In this document: in pieces, positions 17,977-27,685 of the stretch
Layout of the letters: the number at the start of each line of letters is the position of its first letter
How positions within the stretch are numbered: position 1 is the first letter of the stretch
Position numbers and translations under genes: made by a program
The notes under the pieces: generated by a model
What the model saw: the letters and a program-made list of their open reading frames with translations, nothing else
The model's database searches: none
Told to the model about the DNA's origin: nothing
Assembly (NCBI RefSeq): GCF_003072065.1
Contig: NZ_QCYG01000001.1
Location: 186,001-250,000, forward strand
DNA: 64,000 bases
Reading direction: 5' to 3'
DNA from: Thalassorhabdomicrobium marinisediminis
Lineage (GTDB): Bacteria; Pseudomonadota; Alphaproteobacteria; Rhodobacterales; Rhodobacteraceae

Positions 17977-18438
17977 ATGAGCACGACAGCACGCAAATCC
18001 CGCGCAGTTCTGGCCGCCTGTGTGCTGGCCATGACGGTCGGCTGCACCACCCTGTATCGCAACCACGGCTATGCGCCCAGCGATGCGCAACTGTCCGAAG
18101 TGCTGATCGGCGTGGACACCCGCGCCACGGTGGCCGACACGCTTGGCCCCCCGACGGCGGGCGGCGTGGCGACGGGCAGCGACTATTACTACGTGCAAAG
18201 CCGGTTCCAGCTTTATGGCCCGCTTGAGCCGCGCGAAATCGACCGTGAGGTTGTGGCGATCCGCTTTGACAGCGCCGGCGTGGTTGAGAATGTCGAGCGG
18301 TTCGGGCTGGAGAATGGCAACGTGGTGCCCTTGTCGCGCCGTGTGACCGAGCGCAACGTGCGCGACACGACCTTCCTGCGCCAGCTTTTCGGCTCGATCG
18401 GACGGTTCGACGCGGGCGATTTCCTGGGCGACAGCTAG
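17977..18438 (+). CDS. bamE: outer-membrane protein assembly factor BamE (lipoprotein)
   Basis: 153 residues. A signal peptide ends in the lipobox TVGC near residue 24, so the mature protein is lipid-anchored. The SmpA/OmlA (BamE) domain follows: QLSEVLIGVDTRATVADTLGPPT and SDYYYVQSRFQLYGP. BamE stabilises the BAM complex that folds outer-membrane proteins. The ATG at 17977 is preceded by GGTTGGGG; an in-frame TTG 12 bases earlier is less likely. Confidence 0.92.
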   Translation: MSTTARKSRAVLAACVLAMTVGCTTLYRNHGYAPSDAQLSEVLIGVDTRATVADTLGPPTAGGVATGSDYYYVQSRFQLYGPLEPREIDREVVAIRFDSAGVVENVERFGLENGNVVPLSRRVTERNVRDTTFLRQLFGSIGRFDAGDFLGDS

Positions 18439-18466
18439 AAACCATGCAACACGCGCGGCCCGCAGC

Positions 18467-19258
18467 ATGACGCGACGGTCCACGCCGCCCCGGTTGCCCG
18501 CCCCGTTTTCGCGCGGCGGCTTCACTGTGCGGTTCGCAGGGGACACAGACGACCAGCACCGGGCGCAAGAGCTGCGACATCTCTGTTTCATCGACGCCGC
18601 CGGACGTCCGGCAAAGCCAGGCGCGCGCGATGCGGACCGCTTCGATCCGCTGTGCGATCATGTGCTGGTCGAGGCTGCGGGCCGTCTGGTCTGCACCTTC
18701 CGTCTGATGCCCTATGCCAATGGCGCAGAGGCGCGGGGCGGTTATACCGCGGGCCATTACGACCTGAGAGCACTTGCGGACCATCCCGGACCGATGGTGG
18801 AGCTTGGCCGTTTCTGCATCGCGCCGGGGGGTGAGGGTGCGGACCTGTTGCGCGTCGCATGGGGGATGGTCGCCGCCTATGTGGACAGCATTGATGCGGC
18901 GCTTCTGTTCGGATGCTCGTCTTTCGCGGGGACGGACCCGCAGCCCTATGGCGCGGCCTTCGACCTTCTGGCCGCGCGGCATCTGGCCCCTGTACCTTGG
19001 CGGGTGGGGCGCGGCGCGCGTCCGGCGGTGGCCTTTGCAGACAGCGCCGCACCGGTGACCGATCATCGCCAAGCGCTGGGGCAGGTGCCGCCCCTGTTGC
19101 GCAGCTATCTGACCATGGGCGGCTGGGTCAGCGACCATGCGGTGATCGACCATGAAATGAACACCCTGCACGTCTTCACCGGTCTGCAAATCTCCGCGAT
19201 CCCGCCCGCCCGGGCGCGGGCCTTGCGCGCCATAGCCGCCGAAGCCGGGGCCGGCTGA
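18467..19258 (+). CDS. olsB: L-ornithine N(alpha)-acyltransferase OlsB
   Basis: 263 residues of the GNAT-like OlsB/hemolysin-acyltransferase family. Recognisable features: RFAGDTDDQHRAQELRHLCFI near the N-terminus, DPLCDHVLVE, VCTFRLMP, and VELGRFCIAP, a family hallmark. OlsB transfers a 3-hydroxyacyl group from ACP to ornithine, the first step to ornithine lipids common in roseobacters and induced by phosphate limitation in several species. The partner olsA is not in this window. It lies 28 bases after bamE on the same strand. Confidence 0.88.
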   Translation: MTRRSTPPRLPAPFSRGGFTVRFAGDTDDQHRAQELRHLCFIDAAGRPAKPGARDADRFDPLCDHVLVEAAGRLVCTFRLMPYANGAEARGGYTAGHYDLRALADHPGPMVELGRFCIAPGGEGADLLRVAWGMVAAYVDSIDAALLFGCSSFAGTDPQPYGAAFDLLAARHLAPVPWRVGRGARPAVAFADSAAPVTDHRQALGQVPPLLRSYLTMGGWVSDHAVIDHEMNTLHVFTGLQISAIPPARARALRAIAAEAGAG

Positions 19259-19281
19259 CGACGTGGCCCCCGCGAAGGGGG

Positions 19282-19310
19282 TTGCAGGTTGCAGGGCGGG
19301 GGGCTAGCAG
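19282..19310 (+). promoter_or_regulatory. promoter for uup giving a probably leaderless mRNA
   Basis: TTGCAG (19282-19287) and TAGCAG (19305-19310) are separated by exactly 17 bases. The -10 ends only six bases before the ATG at 19317, so transcription should begin at or within a base or two of the start codon. No Shine-Dalgarno sequence lies between. A CCCCC/GGGGG hairpin (19267-19281) just upstream may end olsB transcription. Confidence 0.6.
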
Positions 19311-19316
19311 ACCCCT

Positions 19317-21143
19317 ATGGCCCGGACACCCCTTTTACAACTGACCGACATCGCGCTGACCTTCGGCGGCGATCCCGTATTCGACGACCTCTCGCTGGTG
19401 GTGCAACCGGGGGACCGGGTGGCCCTTGTGGGGCGCAACGGCTCGGGCAAGTCCACGTTGCTTAAGGTGATGGCCGGATTGGTCGAGGTGGACCACGGCG
19501 GCGTCGTCTCGGCCCCCGGCGTCACCGTTGGCTACATGGAGCAGGACCCCACGATGGAAGGCTGCGCCACCTTGGGCGACTACGCTGCCAGCGGGCTGGA
19601 CATCTCAGAGGCGTGGAAGGTTGAGGCTGTGGCCGAAGGGTTGAAGTTCGACCCCGCCCGCGACGTCAACGTAGCCTCGGGCGGAGAGCGGCGGCGCGCG
19701 GCGCTGGCCAAGCTCATGGCCGAAGAGCCGGGGTTGATGCTGCTGGACGAGCCGACGAACCACATGGACATCGAAGCGATCCGCTGGCTGGAGCGCGAAC
19801 TGGGCCAGACCCGCGCGGGATTCGTGGTGATCTCGCACGACCGCGCGTTCCTCAATGCGCTGACCCGGGCGACGCTCTGGATCGACCGGGGCCGCGTACG
19901 ACGGCAGGAAAAAGGGTTCGAGCATTTCGAGGCGTGGCGCGACAAGGTTTGGGAAGAAGAGGACCAGCAGCGCCACAAGCTGAACCGGAAAATCAAGGAA
20001 GAGGCCCGCTGGGCCGTCGAAGGCATCTCTGCCCGCCGGACCCGCAACCAGGGCCGTGTGCGCGCGCTGCAGGCGCTGCGTGAAGAGCGGGCCAGCCAGA
20101 TCCGCAGGCAGGGCACCGCGGCGATGGTGCTCGAAGCGGGTGCGACCTCGGGCAAGAAGGTGATCGAGGCCAAGGGCCTGACCAAGTCCTTCGACGGCAA
20201 ACAGATCGTGCGCGGCTTCGATATCGACATCCAGCGCGGTGACCGGATCGCTTTCGTTGGCCCCAATGGCGTCGGGAAAACCACGCTTATCAAGATGTTG
20301 CTGGGGGAAGTTGACCCCGATGAAGGATCGGTCAAACACGGCACCAACCTGCAGATCGCGGTCTTTGATCAGGCGCGTGCGCAACTGGCGCCGGACCGCA
20401 CGCTCTGGGACAATCTGACCTCGGATCCCGCCATGGCGGTGAGCGGAAAAAGCGATCAGATCATGGTGCGCGGACAGCCGAAACACGTGGTCGGCTACCT
20501 CAAGGAATTCCTGTTCGACGAGGCGCAGGTGCGCGCGCCGGTGCGGTCCCTTTCGGGGGGCGAGAAGGCGCGGCTGCTGCTGGCGCGGCTGATGGCGCGG
20601 GAAAGCAACGTGCTGGTGCTTGATGAGCCGACGAACGATCTGGACATTGAAACTCTGGACCTGTTGCAAGACCTGTTGGGCGAGTATCCCGGCACGGTGA
20701 TGCTGGTCAGCCACGACCGTGATTTCATCGACCGCGTGGCCACCACCACCATCGCCATGGAGGGCGACGGCCGCGCCGTGACCTATGCCGGCGGCTGGAG
20801 CGATTATCAAAGCCAGCGCGCAGAAGAGGTGCGCGCGGACCGCAAAGCCGAAACACCCCCCGCAAAGGCCGAGAAACCCGCCGCCAAAGCCGCATCCGTT
20901 GGGGAAAAAGCCCCAGCAGCAGGCCTCAGCTTCACCGAGAAGCACCGGCTTGAGGCTTTGCCCGCCGAAATCGAACGGCTGGAAGCGGAAATCGCCAAGT
21001 TGGAGCAGCTCATGACGGACCCGGAGCTGTTCACGCGCGAGCCTGTGAAGTTCCAGAAAGCCACCGAGGCGCTGGTGGAACGGCAGGCGAAACTCGCCGC
21101 GGCGGAAGAGGAATGGCTGGAGCTGGCGGAGAGGGCGGACTAG
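19317..21143 (+). CDS. uup: ABC-F family ATPase, Uup type
   Basis: 608 residues, two ABC cassettes on one chain and no transmembrane segments, as in ABC-F proteins that act on ribosomes. Walker A motifs GRNGSGKST (about 42-50) and GPNGVGKTT (about 318-326), signature motifs SGGERRRAAL and SGGEKARLLL, and Walker B LLDEPTNHMD and VLDEPTNDLD. A Uup-like C-terminal extension with coiled-coil character (about 545-605) follows an Ala/Lys/Pro linker. Uup affects precise excision of transposons and ribosome function. The stop overlaps the convergent mazG. Confidence 0.92.
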   Translation: MARTPLLQLTDIALTFGGDPVFDDLSLVVQPGDRVALVGRNGSGKSTLLKVMAGLVEVDHGGVVSAPGVTVGYMEQDPTMEGCATLGDYAASGLDISEAWKVEAVAEGLKFDPARDVNVASGGERRRAALAKLMAEEPGLMLLDEPTNHMDIEAIRWLERELGQTRAGFVVISHDRAFLNALTRATLWIDRGRVRRQEKGFEHFEAWRDKVWEEEDQQRHKLNRKIKEEARWAVEGISARRTRNQGRVRALQALREERASQIRRQGTAAMVLEAGATSGKKVIEAKGLTKSFDGKQIVRGFDIDIQRGDRIAFVGPNGVGKTTLIKMLLGEVDPDEGSVKHGTNLQIAVFDQARAQLAPDRTLWDNLTSDPAMAVSGKSDQIMVRGQPKHVVGYLKEFLFDEAQVRAPVRSLSGGEKARLLLARLMARESNVLVLDEPTNDLDIETLDLLQDLLGEYPGTVMLVSHDRDFIDRVATTTIAMEGDGRAVTYAGGWSDYQSQRAEEVRADRKAETPPAKAEKPAAKAASVGEKAPAAGLSFTEKHRLEALPAEIERLEAEIAKLEQLMTDPELFTREPVKFQKATEALVERQAKLAAAEEEWLELAERAD

Positions 21144-21973
21144 GCCCGCTCGCGCCGTTTTGCCTCGTCCCAAAGCGCGTCCATCTCGGCCAAGTCACTG
21201 TCCGCAGGGGATTTTCCCCGCGCGGCCAGCAGGTCTTCGACCGCCTCGAACCGGCGCTGGAACTTGCCGTTCGCGGCGCGCAACGCCTCTTCGGGGTTCA
21301 CGTCCAAATGCCGCGCAAGGTTGGCCATGACGAACAGCAGATCGCCCACTTCCTCGCTCAGCGCTTCATGGCTGAGCGTGTCGCGCGCCTCGACCACCTC
21401 CTGCGCTTCCTCGGCGATCTTGTCGATCACATCGGCCACATCGGGCCAGTCGAACCCCACGCGGGCCGCGCGTTTTTGCAGTTTCAACGCGCGTAGCAGC
21501 GCGGGCAGGCCCACGGCGACCCCGTCCAGCGTGCGCCCCTCGTCGCGGTTGGCGCGTTCGGCGGCCTTGATCGCCTCCCAATCGGCGGTCTGCTGATCGG
21601 CGGATTTGTCCCGCGATTCGTCGCCGAAGACATGGGGGTGCCGCGCGACCATCTTGTCGGACATGGTGCGGGCCACATCGGCAAAATCGAAATGCCCGGC
21701 TTCCTCGGCCATCTGAGCGTGGAACACCGATTGAAACAGCAGATCGCCCAACTCGCCGCGCAGATCCGCCATATCGTCGCGCGCGATGGCATCGGCGACC
21801 TCGTAAGCCTCTTCGATGGTATAGGGCGCGATGGTGGCGAAGGTCTGCTCAAGGTCCCAGGGGCAACCCGTGGCCGGGTCGCGCAGGGCGCGCATGATCG
21901 CCAGAAGACGGTCCATCTGGCGGGCGGGGTCGGTGCTGTGGATCAGGGGATCGTGGGGCCGTGTCTGGGGCAT
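21140..21973 (-). CDS. mazG: nucleoside triphosphate pyrophosphohydrolase MazG
   Basis: 277 residues, close to E. coli MazG. Two MazG domains: N-terminal CPWDLEQTFATIAPYTIEEAYEVADAI with ELGDLLFQSVFHAQMA, and C-terminal DVIDKIAEEAQEVVEA with SEEVGDLLFVMANLARHL, which carry the EExxE and ExxD Mg-binding residues. It hydrolyses NTPs/dNTPs to NMPs, removing aberrant nucleotides and in E. coli lowering ppGpp. It is divergent from the M20 amidohydrolase. Confidence 0.94.
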   Translation of the reverse strand: MPQTRPHDPLIHSTDPARQMDRLLAIMRALRDPATGCPWDLEQTFATIAPYTIEEAYEVADAIARDDMADLRGELGDLLFQSVFHAQMAEEAGHFDFADVARTMSDKMVARHPHVFGDESRDKSADQQTADWEAIKAAERANRDEGRTLDGVAVGLPALLRALKLQKRAARVGFDWPDVADVIDKIAEEAQEVVEARDTLSHEALSEEVGDLLFVMANLARHLDVNPEEALRAANGKFQRRFEAVEDLLAARGKSPADSDLAEMDALWDEAKRRERA

Positions 21974-22034
21974 TGAGGGCGCGCTCCTTTGCTGTCAGAG
22001 TGACGCTAAACAGCCCCTGAACGAAGGTCCACCC

Positions 22035-23216
22035 ATGCCCGTACTCAACCGCATCGCCGCCTTTTCCGACGATATGACCGAATGGCGCAGACATCTGCAC
22101 CAGCATCCCGAACTGGGCCAGGAGTGCCATGAAACGGCGCGCTATGTGGTTGATCGGTTGAAGGAATTCGGGATCGAGGAGATTCACGAAGGCGTCGCCG
22201 TCTCCGGCGTTGTGGCGATCATCGAGGGGCGCGGCACTGGCGCGGGCGCGGGGCGCACCATCGGGTTGCGCGCGGATATGGACGCGCTGCCCATCACCGA
22301 GACAACCGGCGCGCCCTGGGCCTCGACCCACCCGGGGCGGATGCACGCCTGCGGCCACGACGGGCACACGACGATGTTGCTTGGGGCCGCGAAATATCTG
22401 GCCGAGACGCGCAATTTCGCTGGCCGCGTGGCGCTGATTTTCCAGCCCGCGGAAGAGGTCGGCGGCGGGGCCGAGCTGATGGTCGAAGAGGGCGTGCTCG
22501 AGCGTTTCAACATCGACGAGGTCTATGCCATCCACAGCGCACCGGGCACCCCCGTGGGCCAGTTCTACACCACGCCGGGCCCGCTGATGGCGGCGGTGGA
22601 CACCTTCCACGTGGACATCAAGGGCGAAGGCGGTCACGGGGCCTATCCGCAGGACACGCGCGATCCGATTCCCGCCGCCTTGGCGATCGGTCAAGCGATG
22701 AGCACCATCGTCAGCCGCAACCACCGTGCGCTGGACGATCTGGTGGTGTCCGTGACGATGATCCACGCCGGGTCCGCGGACAATGTGATCCCCGAAGGGG
22801 CCTATCTGGGTGGCACGGTGCGGACCTTCGACAAGAGCGTGCAGGCGATGGTGAAGCGCCGGATGGAAGAGATTGTCAAAGGCCACGCCGCCGCCTTCAA
22901 CGTCGAAGCGGTGCTGCGCTATGAAGAGGGCTATCCGCCGACCGTGAACTCCGAGCGCGAGACGGCTTTCGCCGTGGACGTCGCGCGGGATGTGGCGGCC
23001 GAAGGTGTGGTCACGGACGATGTCTCGCCCGAGATGGGCGCCGAGGACTTCGCCTACTTCCTTGAAAAGAAACCCGGATCCTATCTGTTTCTGGGCAACG
23101 GCGACACGGCGGGCCTGCACCAGCCCGACTACGATTTCGACGATGCCGCCGCGCCCTATGGCGCGTCCTTCTTCGCGCGGATCGCCGAGCGGGCCTTGCC
23201 GGTGGAGGGCAATTAA
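22035..23216 (+). CDS. M20-family amidohydrolase (hippurate/N-acyl-amino-acid hydrolase type)
   Basis: 393 residues of the M20D metallopeptidase family. DMTEWRRHLHQHPELGQECHETA opens the protein, the metal motif MHACGHDGHTTMLLG lies near residues 99-113, and the EEVGGGAELM segment follows, with a lid/dimerisation domain in the middle. Such enzymes split N-acyl or N-benzoyl amino acids; the exact substrate is not shown. GAAGG precedes the ATG. It overlaps the agmatinase-like gene (TAATG), so the two may act on related nitrogen compounds. Confidence 0.88.
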   Translation: MPVLNRIAAFSDDMTEWRRHLHQHPELGQECHETARYVVDRLKEFGIEEIHEGVAVSGVVAIIEGRGTGAGAGRTIGLRADMDALPITETTGAPWASTHPGRMHACGHDGHTTMLLGAAKYLAETRNFAGRVALIFQPAEEVGGGAELMVEEGVLERFNIDEVYAIHSAPGTPVGQFYTTPGPLMAAVDTFHVDIKGEGGHGAYPQDTRDPIPAALAIGQAMSTIVSRNHRALDDLVVSVTMIHAGSADNVIPEGAYLGGTVRTFDKSVQAMVKRRMEEIVKGHAAAFNVEAVLRYEEGYPPTVNSERETAFAVDVARDVAAEGVVTDDVSPEMGAEDFAYFLEKKPGSYLFLGNGDTAGLHQPDYDFDDAAAPYGASFFARIAERALPVEGN

Positions 23217-24181
23217 TGGCCCTTGAAGATGCGAAAACGCACGTCGATCTGGCCTTCACGCGGGACGATCTGAAAGGTTGCGCCGCCGAGAACACCTTCG
23301 GCGGGGCCACATCCTTTTTACGTCGCAAATATACCAAAGACCTGCGCGGGGTGGACCTCGCGGTGACGGGCGTGCCCTTCGATCAAGCGGTGACAAACCG
23401 GCCCGGCACACGGTTCGGGCCCCGCGCGATCCGCGAGGCGAGCACCCTGCAACCCTACGATCCGCCCTATGGCTGGGGCTTCGATCCGCTGGGCGACTTC
23501 GCCATCGCGGACTACGGCGATCTGGCGTTTGATTATGCGAACGTCGCAGGCACGCCCGCCGCGATCGAGGGTCATATCGCGGAGATCCTTGCCGCGGATG
23601 TGGGCACGGTGGCGCTGGGGGGCGATCATTTTATCACTCTGCCGATCCTCAAGGCCTATGCCGCCAAGCACGGCCCCCTCGGGGTGATCCAGTTCGACGC
23701 GCACTCCGACCTCTGGCCCGACGATGACATGGACCGCGTGGATCACGGGACATTCATGTACAAGGCGGTGAAGCTGGGGCTGGTGGATCCGGCGCGGTCG
23801 CTGCAGATCGGCATCCGCACCGAATGCGAGGATTACCAAGGTGTTCAATATCTTGACGCGCGAACTTGCCACGAAAAAGGTGCCGCTTGGGTGGCCCATC
23901 GCGCGCGTGAGATCGTGGGCGACGGCGCGACCTATGTGACCTTCGATATCGACGGCTTGGACCCGGCCTTCGCGCCGGGCACCGGCACGCCTGTCTGGGG
24001 CGGTCTGGCGTCCTGGCAAGCGGCCGCGATCCTGCGCGATATGGCGGGGATCAACATGGTCGGTGGCGACGTGGTTGAGGTGTCGCCGCCCTATGACGCG
24101 AGCGGGATCACCGCGGTGGCCGGTGCTCATGTCGCGTTTGAGCTTTGCTGTCTATACCTTTGGAATAAAAGAAACAAATGA
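23216..24181 (+). CDS. speB: agmatinase-like ureohydrolase
   Basis: 321 residues of the arginase/agmatinase family with a binuclear Mn site: GGDHFITLP, QFDAHSDLW and TFDIDGLDPAFAPGTGTP contain the His/Asp ligands. NRPGTRFGPRAIREAS is the agmatinase-type substrate loop. It would release urea from agmatine or a related guanidino compound; guanidinobutyrase activity cannot be excluded. Its ATG overlaps the stop of the preceding amidohydrolase gene. Confidence 0.87.
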   Translation: MALEDAKTHVDLAFTRDDLKGCAAENTFGGATSFLRRKYTKDLRGVDLAVTGVPFDQAVTNRPGTRFGPRAIREASTLQPYDPPYGWGFDPLGDFAIADYGDLAFDYANVAGTPAAIEGHIAEILAADVGTVALGGDHFITLPILKAYAAKHGPLGVIQFDAHSDLWPDDDMDRVDHGTFMYKAVKLGLVDPARSLQIGIRTECEDYQGVQYLDARTCHEKGAAWVAHRAREIVGDGATYVTFDIDGLDPAFAPGTGTPVWGGLASWQAAAILRDMAGINMVGGDVVEVSPPYDASGITAVAGAHVAFELCCLYLWNKRNK

Positions 24182-24272
24182 CGTCGGGCGCGGAGGTGTT
24201 GCGACGTGGCAGCGCGTCGCATCGGGGCCCGGGAGCCGGATGGGTTAATCTGAATGTAATGGTTGAGGTTGG

Positions 24273-24740
24273 GTGCGTAACATGCTGGAATACTTGATAT
24301 ATATTGCCGTCGGCCTGCTAGTGGCCGTGTTGGCCCTTGCGCTTTATGTGCGTTTGGCCCCCCTGAGGGCCGAAGCCTGGCACGCGGATACGCCGCCGAT
24401 CCTGAAACCGGGCACCTATCCCGGCGCGGGGAGCCACGTGGTCGAGCGGCGGATCGATGGCGACGGGCGCGCCACGTTGGAGCAACTTGACCGGATCATC
24501 CGCGCCACACCGCGCACGCGAGCGGTCGCGGGCTCGACTGAGGCGGGGAAGATCACCTATGTGACGCGCAGCGCGGTGATGGGGTTTCCCGACTACACCA
24601 CCGTCACCCTGGCCCGTGCGCCGGATGAGGCGACCGTCGCCTTGCAGATTTATGGCCGGTTGCGTTTCGGCCGCTCTGACCTTGGGGTGAACCGCAAACG
24701 GATCGAAGGCTGGCTGGCGCAGCTTGACGCGGCCGGCTGA
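24273..24740 (+). CDS. DUF1499-domain membrane-anchored protein
   Basis: 155 residues: one N-terminal hydrophobic helix (about 5-27) and a DUF1499-type domain (LEQLDRIIRATPRTRAVAGS...ITYVTRSAVMGFPDYTTV). Function is unknown. The GTG at 24273 has GAGG four bases upstream; an ATG at 24282 would remove three residues but is further from that site. prfA begins 18 bases after its stop. Confidence 0.75.
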   Translation: MRNMLEYLIYIAVGLLVAVLALALYVRLAPLRAEAWHADTPPILKPGTYPGAGSHVVERRIDGDGRATLEQLDRIIRATPRTRAVAGSTEAGKITYVTRSAVMGFPDYTTVTLARAPDEATVALQIYGRLRFGRSDLGVNRKRIEGWLAQLDAAG

Positions 24741-24758
24741 GCGGATAGACCGAAGCCC

Positions 24759-25814
24759 ATGATACCCAGCGAACGCCTTCTGCAGATCACCGAACGGTTC
24801 GAATACCTTGAAGCCCGCATGGGCGAGGGGCTGTGCGGGGACGAGTTCGTCCGGGTCAGCCGCGAATACGCCGATCTGCGCCCGGTGGTTGAGGTGGTGC
24901 GCGCCTATCAGGCGCTCGTCGCCGAGATCGAAGAGGCCGAGGCGATGCTCTCGGATCCGGAAATGCGCGAACTGGCCGAGATGGAACTGCCAGAGCTGCG
25001 CGAGAGGCTGCCCGAGGCGGAGCAGGCGGTGAAGCTTGCCCTGATCCCGCGCGACGCCGCCGACAGCAAGCCCGCGCTGCTCGAGATTCGCCCTGGCACC
25101 GGCGGCGATGAGGCGGGGCTTTTCGCCGGCGACCTGCTGCGCATGTATCAACGCTACGCCGAAGCTCGGGGCTGGAAGTTCGAGATTTTGGAAGAGAGCC
25201 TGTCGGAGCTGGGCGGCGTCAAAGAGGTGACCGCGCGGGTCTCGGGCCAGAATGTCTTTGCGCGTTTGAAATACGAAAGCGGCGTGCACCGGGTGCAACG
25301 GGTCCCCGAAACCGAGAGCGGTGGCCGCATCCATACGTCGGCGGCGACCGTGGCGGTGCTGCCCGAAGCCGAGGATGTGGACATCCAGATCAACGCCAAC
25401 GACATCCGGATCGACACGATGCGAGCCAGCGGCTCTGGCGGGCAGCACGTCAACACCACCGATTCGGCGGTGCGCATCACGCATATTCCCAGCGGCATCG
25501 TGGTGACGAGCTCGGAGAAGTCCCAGCACCGCAACCGCGAGATCGCGATGCAGGTGCTCAAGACGCGGCTTTACGATGCGGAACGGCAAAAGCTGCACGA
25601 TGAGCGGTCGGCGGACCGCGCGTCGCAGGTGGGCTCCGGCGACCGGTCCGAACGGATCCGCACCTATAATTTCCCGCAGGGCCGGATGACCGACCACCGC
25701 ATTAACCTGACGTTATACAAATTGGATCAGGTTATGCAGGGCGACCTGGATGAGGTGATCGACGCGCTCATTCAGGATGCACAGGCCGCCGCGCTTGCGG
25801 AGATGGGCGGGTGA
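24759..25814 (+). CDS. prfA: peptide chain release factor 1
   Basis: 351 residues. The GGQ motif that triggers peptidyl-tRNA hydrolysis ([18 protein letters not shown]) lies near residue 227 and is methylated by PrmC, encoded next. The stop-codon recognition segment [21 protein letters not shown] is present. Terminates translation at UAA and UAG. The last bases overlap the prmC start (GTGA). Confidence 0.97.
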   Translation: MIPSERLLQITERFEYLEARMGEGLCGDEFVRVSREYADLRPVVEVVRAYQALVAEIEEAEAMLSDPEMRELAEMELPELRERLPEAEQAVKLALIPRDAADSKPALLEIRPGTGGDEAGLFAGDLLRMYQRYAEARGWKFEILEESLSELGGVKEVTARVSGQNVFARLKYESGVHRVQRVPETESGGRIHTSAATVAVLPEAEDVDIQINANDIRIDTMRASGSGGQHVNTTDSAVRITHIPSGIVVTSSEKSQHRNREIAMQVLKTRLYDAERQKLHDERSADRASQVGSGDRSERIRTYNFPQGRMTDHRINLTLYKLDQVMQGDLDEVIDALIQDAQAAALAEMGG

Positions 25815-26677
25815 CGAAGGACGCCCCCGGCGCGGACGCCCGGACCGGGGCGACAGGGCCGCCCGCGGCGACCGTTCAGGACGTGCTGCGCCACGCTGCG
25901 ACAGCGATTCCCCAGCGCGATGCGCGCCTGTTGCTGGCGCATGTGCTTGACGTGCCAGCGGACCGGATGACCCTGATTCTGCGGGATGCGGTAAGCGCGC
26001 CGCAGCGCGATGCGTTCGACGCTTTGGTGGCGCGGCGCGCAGCGGGGGAACCTGTGTCGCATCTGGTCGGCAGGCGGCAGTTCTATGGCCGCTGGTTCGA
26101 AGTGACCGCGCAGGTGCTCGACCCGCGTCCCGAAACGGAAACGCTGATCGAAACCGCGCTGGAGGTGGATTTCACCCGCGTGCTCGATCTGGGCACCGGC
26201 TCGGGCTGCATCCTTCTCACGCTGCTGGCGGAACGTCCGGACGCGACGGGGCTTGGGTTGGACCTTTCCGAAGCTGCCGTCGAACTGGCGACCCGCAACG
26301 GGGGCGCGCTCGGGGCCCACAAGAGGGCCGCCTTCGCCGTGTCGGACTGGTTCGAGCGGGCCACGGGCCGCTTCGATCTGGTCGTCTCGAACCCGCCGTA
26401 TATCGCCGCCGAGGAGATGCCCGGCCTCGCGGTGGAGCTGAGTTTCGAGCCGCGCATGGCGCTCACCGACGAGGGGGACGGCCTGTCGTGCTACCGCCGG
26501 ATCGCGGCGGGTGCCGATGCCCATCTGCACCCGGGCGGCTGGCTGATGGTCGAGATCGGGCCCACGCAAGCGCAGGCCGTCGCTGGAATGTTCACCGCTG
26601 CGGGGCTGGGAGAGGTCGGGATTCGGCAGGACCTTGATGGGCGGGATCGAGTCGTTCTGGGCCGAAAACCGCTGTAA
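25811..26677 (+). CDS. prmC: release factor glutamine methyltransferase PrmC
   Basis: 288 residues, SAM-dependent methyltransferase that modifies the Gln of the GGQ motif in release factors. SAM-binding motif [13 protein letters not shown] (about 119-131) and the catalytic NPPY motif (about 194-197, [12 protein letters not shown]). GTG start overlapping the prfA stop by four bases confirms the usual prfA-prmC pairing. Confidence 0.95.
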   Translation: MTKDAPGADARTGATGPPAATVQDVLRHAATAIPQRDARLLLAHVLDVPADRMTLILRDAVSAPQRDAFDALVARRAAGEPVSHLVGRRQFYGRWFEVTAQVLDPRPETETLIETALEVDFTRVLDLGTGSGCILLTLLAERPDATGLGLDLSEAAVELATRNGGALGAHKRAAFAVSDWFERATGRFDLVVSNPPYIAAEEMPGLAVELSFEPRMALTDEGDGLSCYRRIAAGADAHLHPGGWLMVEIGPTQAQAVAGMFTAAGLGEVGIRQDLDGRDRVVLGRKPL

Positions 26678-26875
26678 ATCCGCAAAAACGCGCCAAAATC
26701 GTGCCGAATCCGCAGAAACCCCTTGCGAAACAGGGCTGCAACGGCTTAGTCAGGGGCATCGGACCCAAGGGCTTGCCCTCGGTGCGATACAGCCAGAACA
26801 TCGCAGGCACGTTAATCTGAGGCTCACATGAGGTGAGACCGGGCCGCGACAGAAAAGTTAACTGGAACACCCTTT

Positions 26876-27553
26876 ATGAAGTCTTCCCGGTCCCGTTCGC
26901 GGAACAAGAACCGCAATAACAATCGCCCATCGGGCGGAAACATCGTCAACCGCGTGTTCGACAGTTCCGGCCCCGAAGGGAAGGTGCGCGGAACGCCGCA
27001 GCAGATCATCGAGAAATACAACCAGCTGCACCGGGATGCGGTGCTGTCCGGTGACCGGGTGAACGCCGAGAACTTCGCCCAGCACGCGGAGCACTACACG
27101 CGGATGCTGGCGGAAGCGCAAAAAGAAATCGACGCCAAGCGCGAAGAGCAGGAAAAACAGAACCGCGACCGTCAGGCGGAGCGGGATCGCGAGCGGGCGG
27201 AACGGCTCAAAGCGCAGGAAGACGCGGCCGCTGGCGGGTCCGACAGCCAGAGCGAGCAGGGCGCACAGCCCGACGCGGAGGCCCAGGACACCGGCGGGAG
27301 CGATCTGGTCGAAACACCGGAAGACGCCCCCAAAAAGCGCCGCAGCCGCAAGCCCAAGGCGCGCCCGGACCAGTCGAAAGACGACAAACCCAAGTCCGAG
27401 AAGCCAAAGGGCGAGAAGAAGGCTGACAAACCCAAGGGTGATAAACCAAAGGGTGATCAGGATGATGCGAAGCCGTCCCGGGATGACAGCGCGCAGGGCG
27501 GCGCGGATGGCTCGGACACGGGCAACGGGTCGGCACCGGAAGCTGCGGAATAG
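26876..27553 (+). CDS. DUF4167-domain protein with disordered charged tail
   Basis: 225 residues. The N-terminal 80 residues carry the alphaproteobacterial DUF4167 domain: a basic Arg/Asn stretch, then GGNIVNRVFDSSGPEGKVRGTPQQI and AENFAQHAEHYTRML. The rest is highly charged and repetitive, including near-repeats of KPKGDKPKGD. The basic N-terminus suggests RNA or DNA binding; function is not known. Upstream 26678-26875 holds no gene that I can support and no clear promoter; no strong Shine-Dalgarno precedes the ATG. Confidence 0.85.
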   Translation: MKSSRSRSRNKNRNNNRPSGGNIVNRVFDSSGPEGKVRGTPQQIIEKYNQLHRDAVLSGDRVNAENFAQHAEHYTRMLAEAQKEIDAKREEQEKQNRDRQAERDRERAERLKAQEDAAAGGSDSQSEQGAQPDAEAQDTGGSDLVETPEDAPKKRRSRKPKARPDQSKDDKPKSEKPKGEKKADKPKGDKPKGDQDDAKPSRDDSAQGGADGSDTGNGSAPEAAE

Positions 27554-27581
27554 CCGCGCAAAGGGTCACCGTAAGACATGT

Positions 27582-27610
27582 AAAGCCCTCGCACCCTGCG
27601 GGGGCTTTTT
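27582..27610 (+). terminator. intrinsic terminator after the DUF4167 gene
   Basis: A 12-bp stem (27582-27593 with 27597-27608, one T.G pair) closes a three-base CCC loop and runs into TTTTT (27606-27610). It sits 29 bases after the stop codon. Confidence 0.88.
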
Positions 27611-27652
27611 CATGGGGGCGGGGGCCAGCCCCCGTCGCGCCGAGGCGCGACT

Positions 27653-27684
27653 CCCCCGGGATATTTGCAATAGCAAAGATGAAG
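27653..27684 (-). repeat. 3'-end repeat element, copy 1
   Basis: A GGATATTTGC half and a GCAAAGATG half flank a short AATA loop, forming an imperfect dyad that abuts the rsmA stop codon. A second copy with the same core lies at 38489-38523, also directly after the stop of a minus-strand gene. The shared core and position suggest a dispersed 3'-end or terminator-like element. Confidence 0.65.
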
Positions 27685-27685
27685 G

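Noticed and set aside
26678-26875. Possible small RNA or promoter before the DUF4167 gene
   Set aside because: Only a weak CTCAC/GTGAG dyad near 26822-26836 and no convincing promoter pair or terminator were found.
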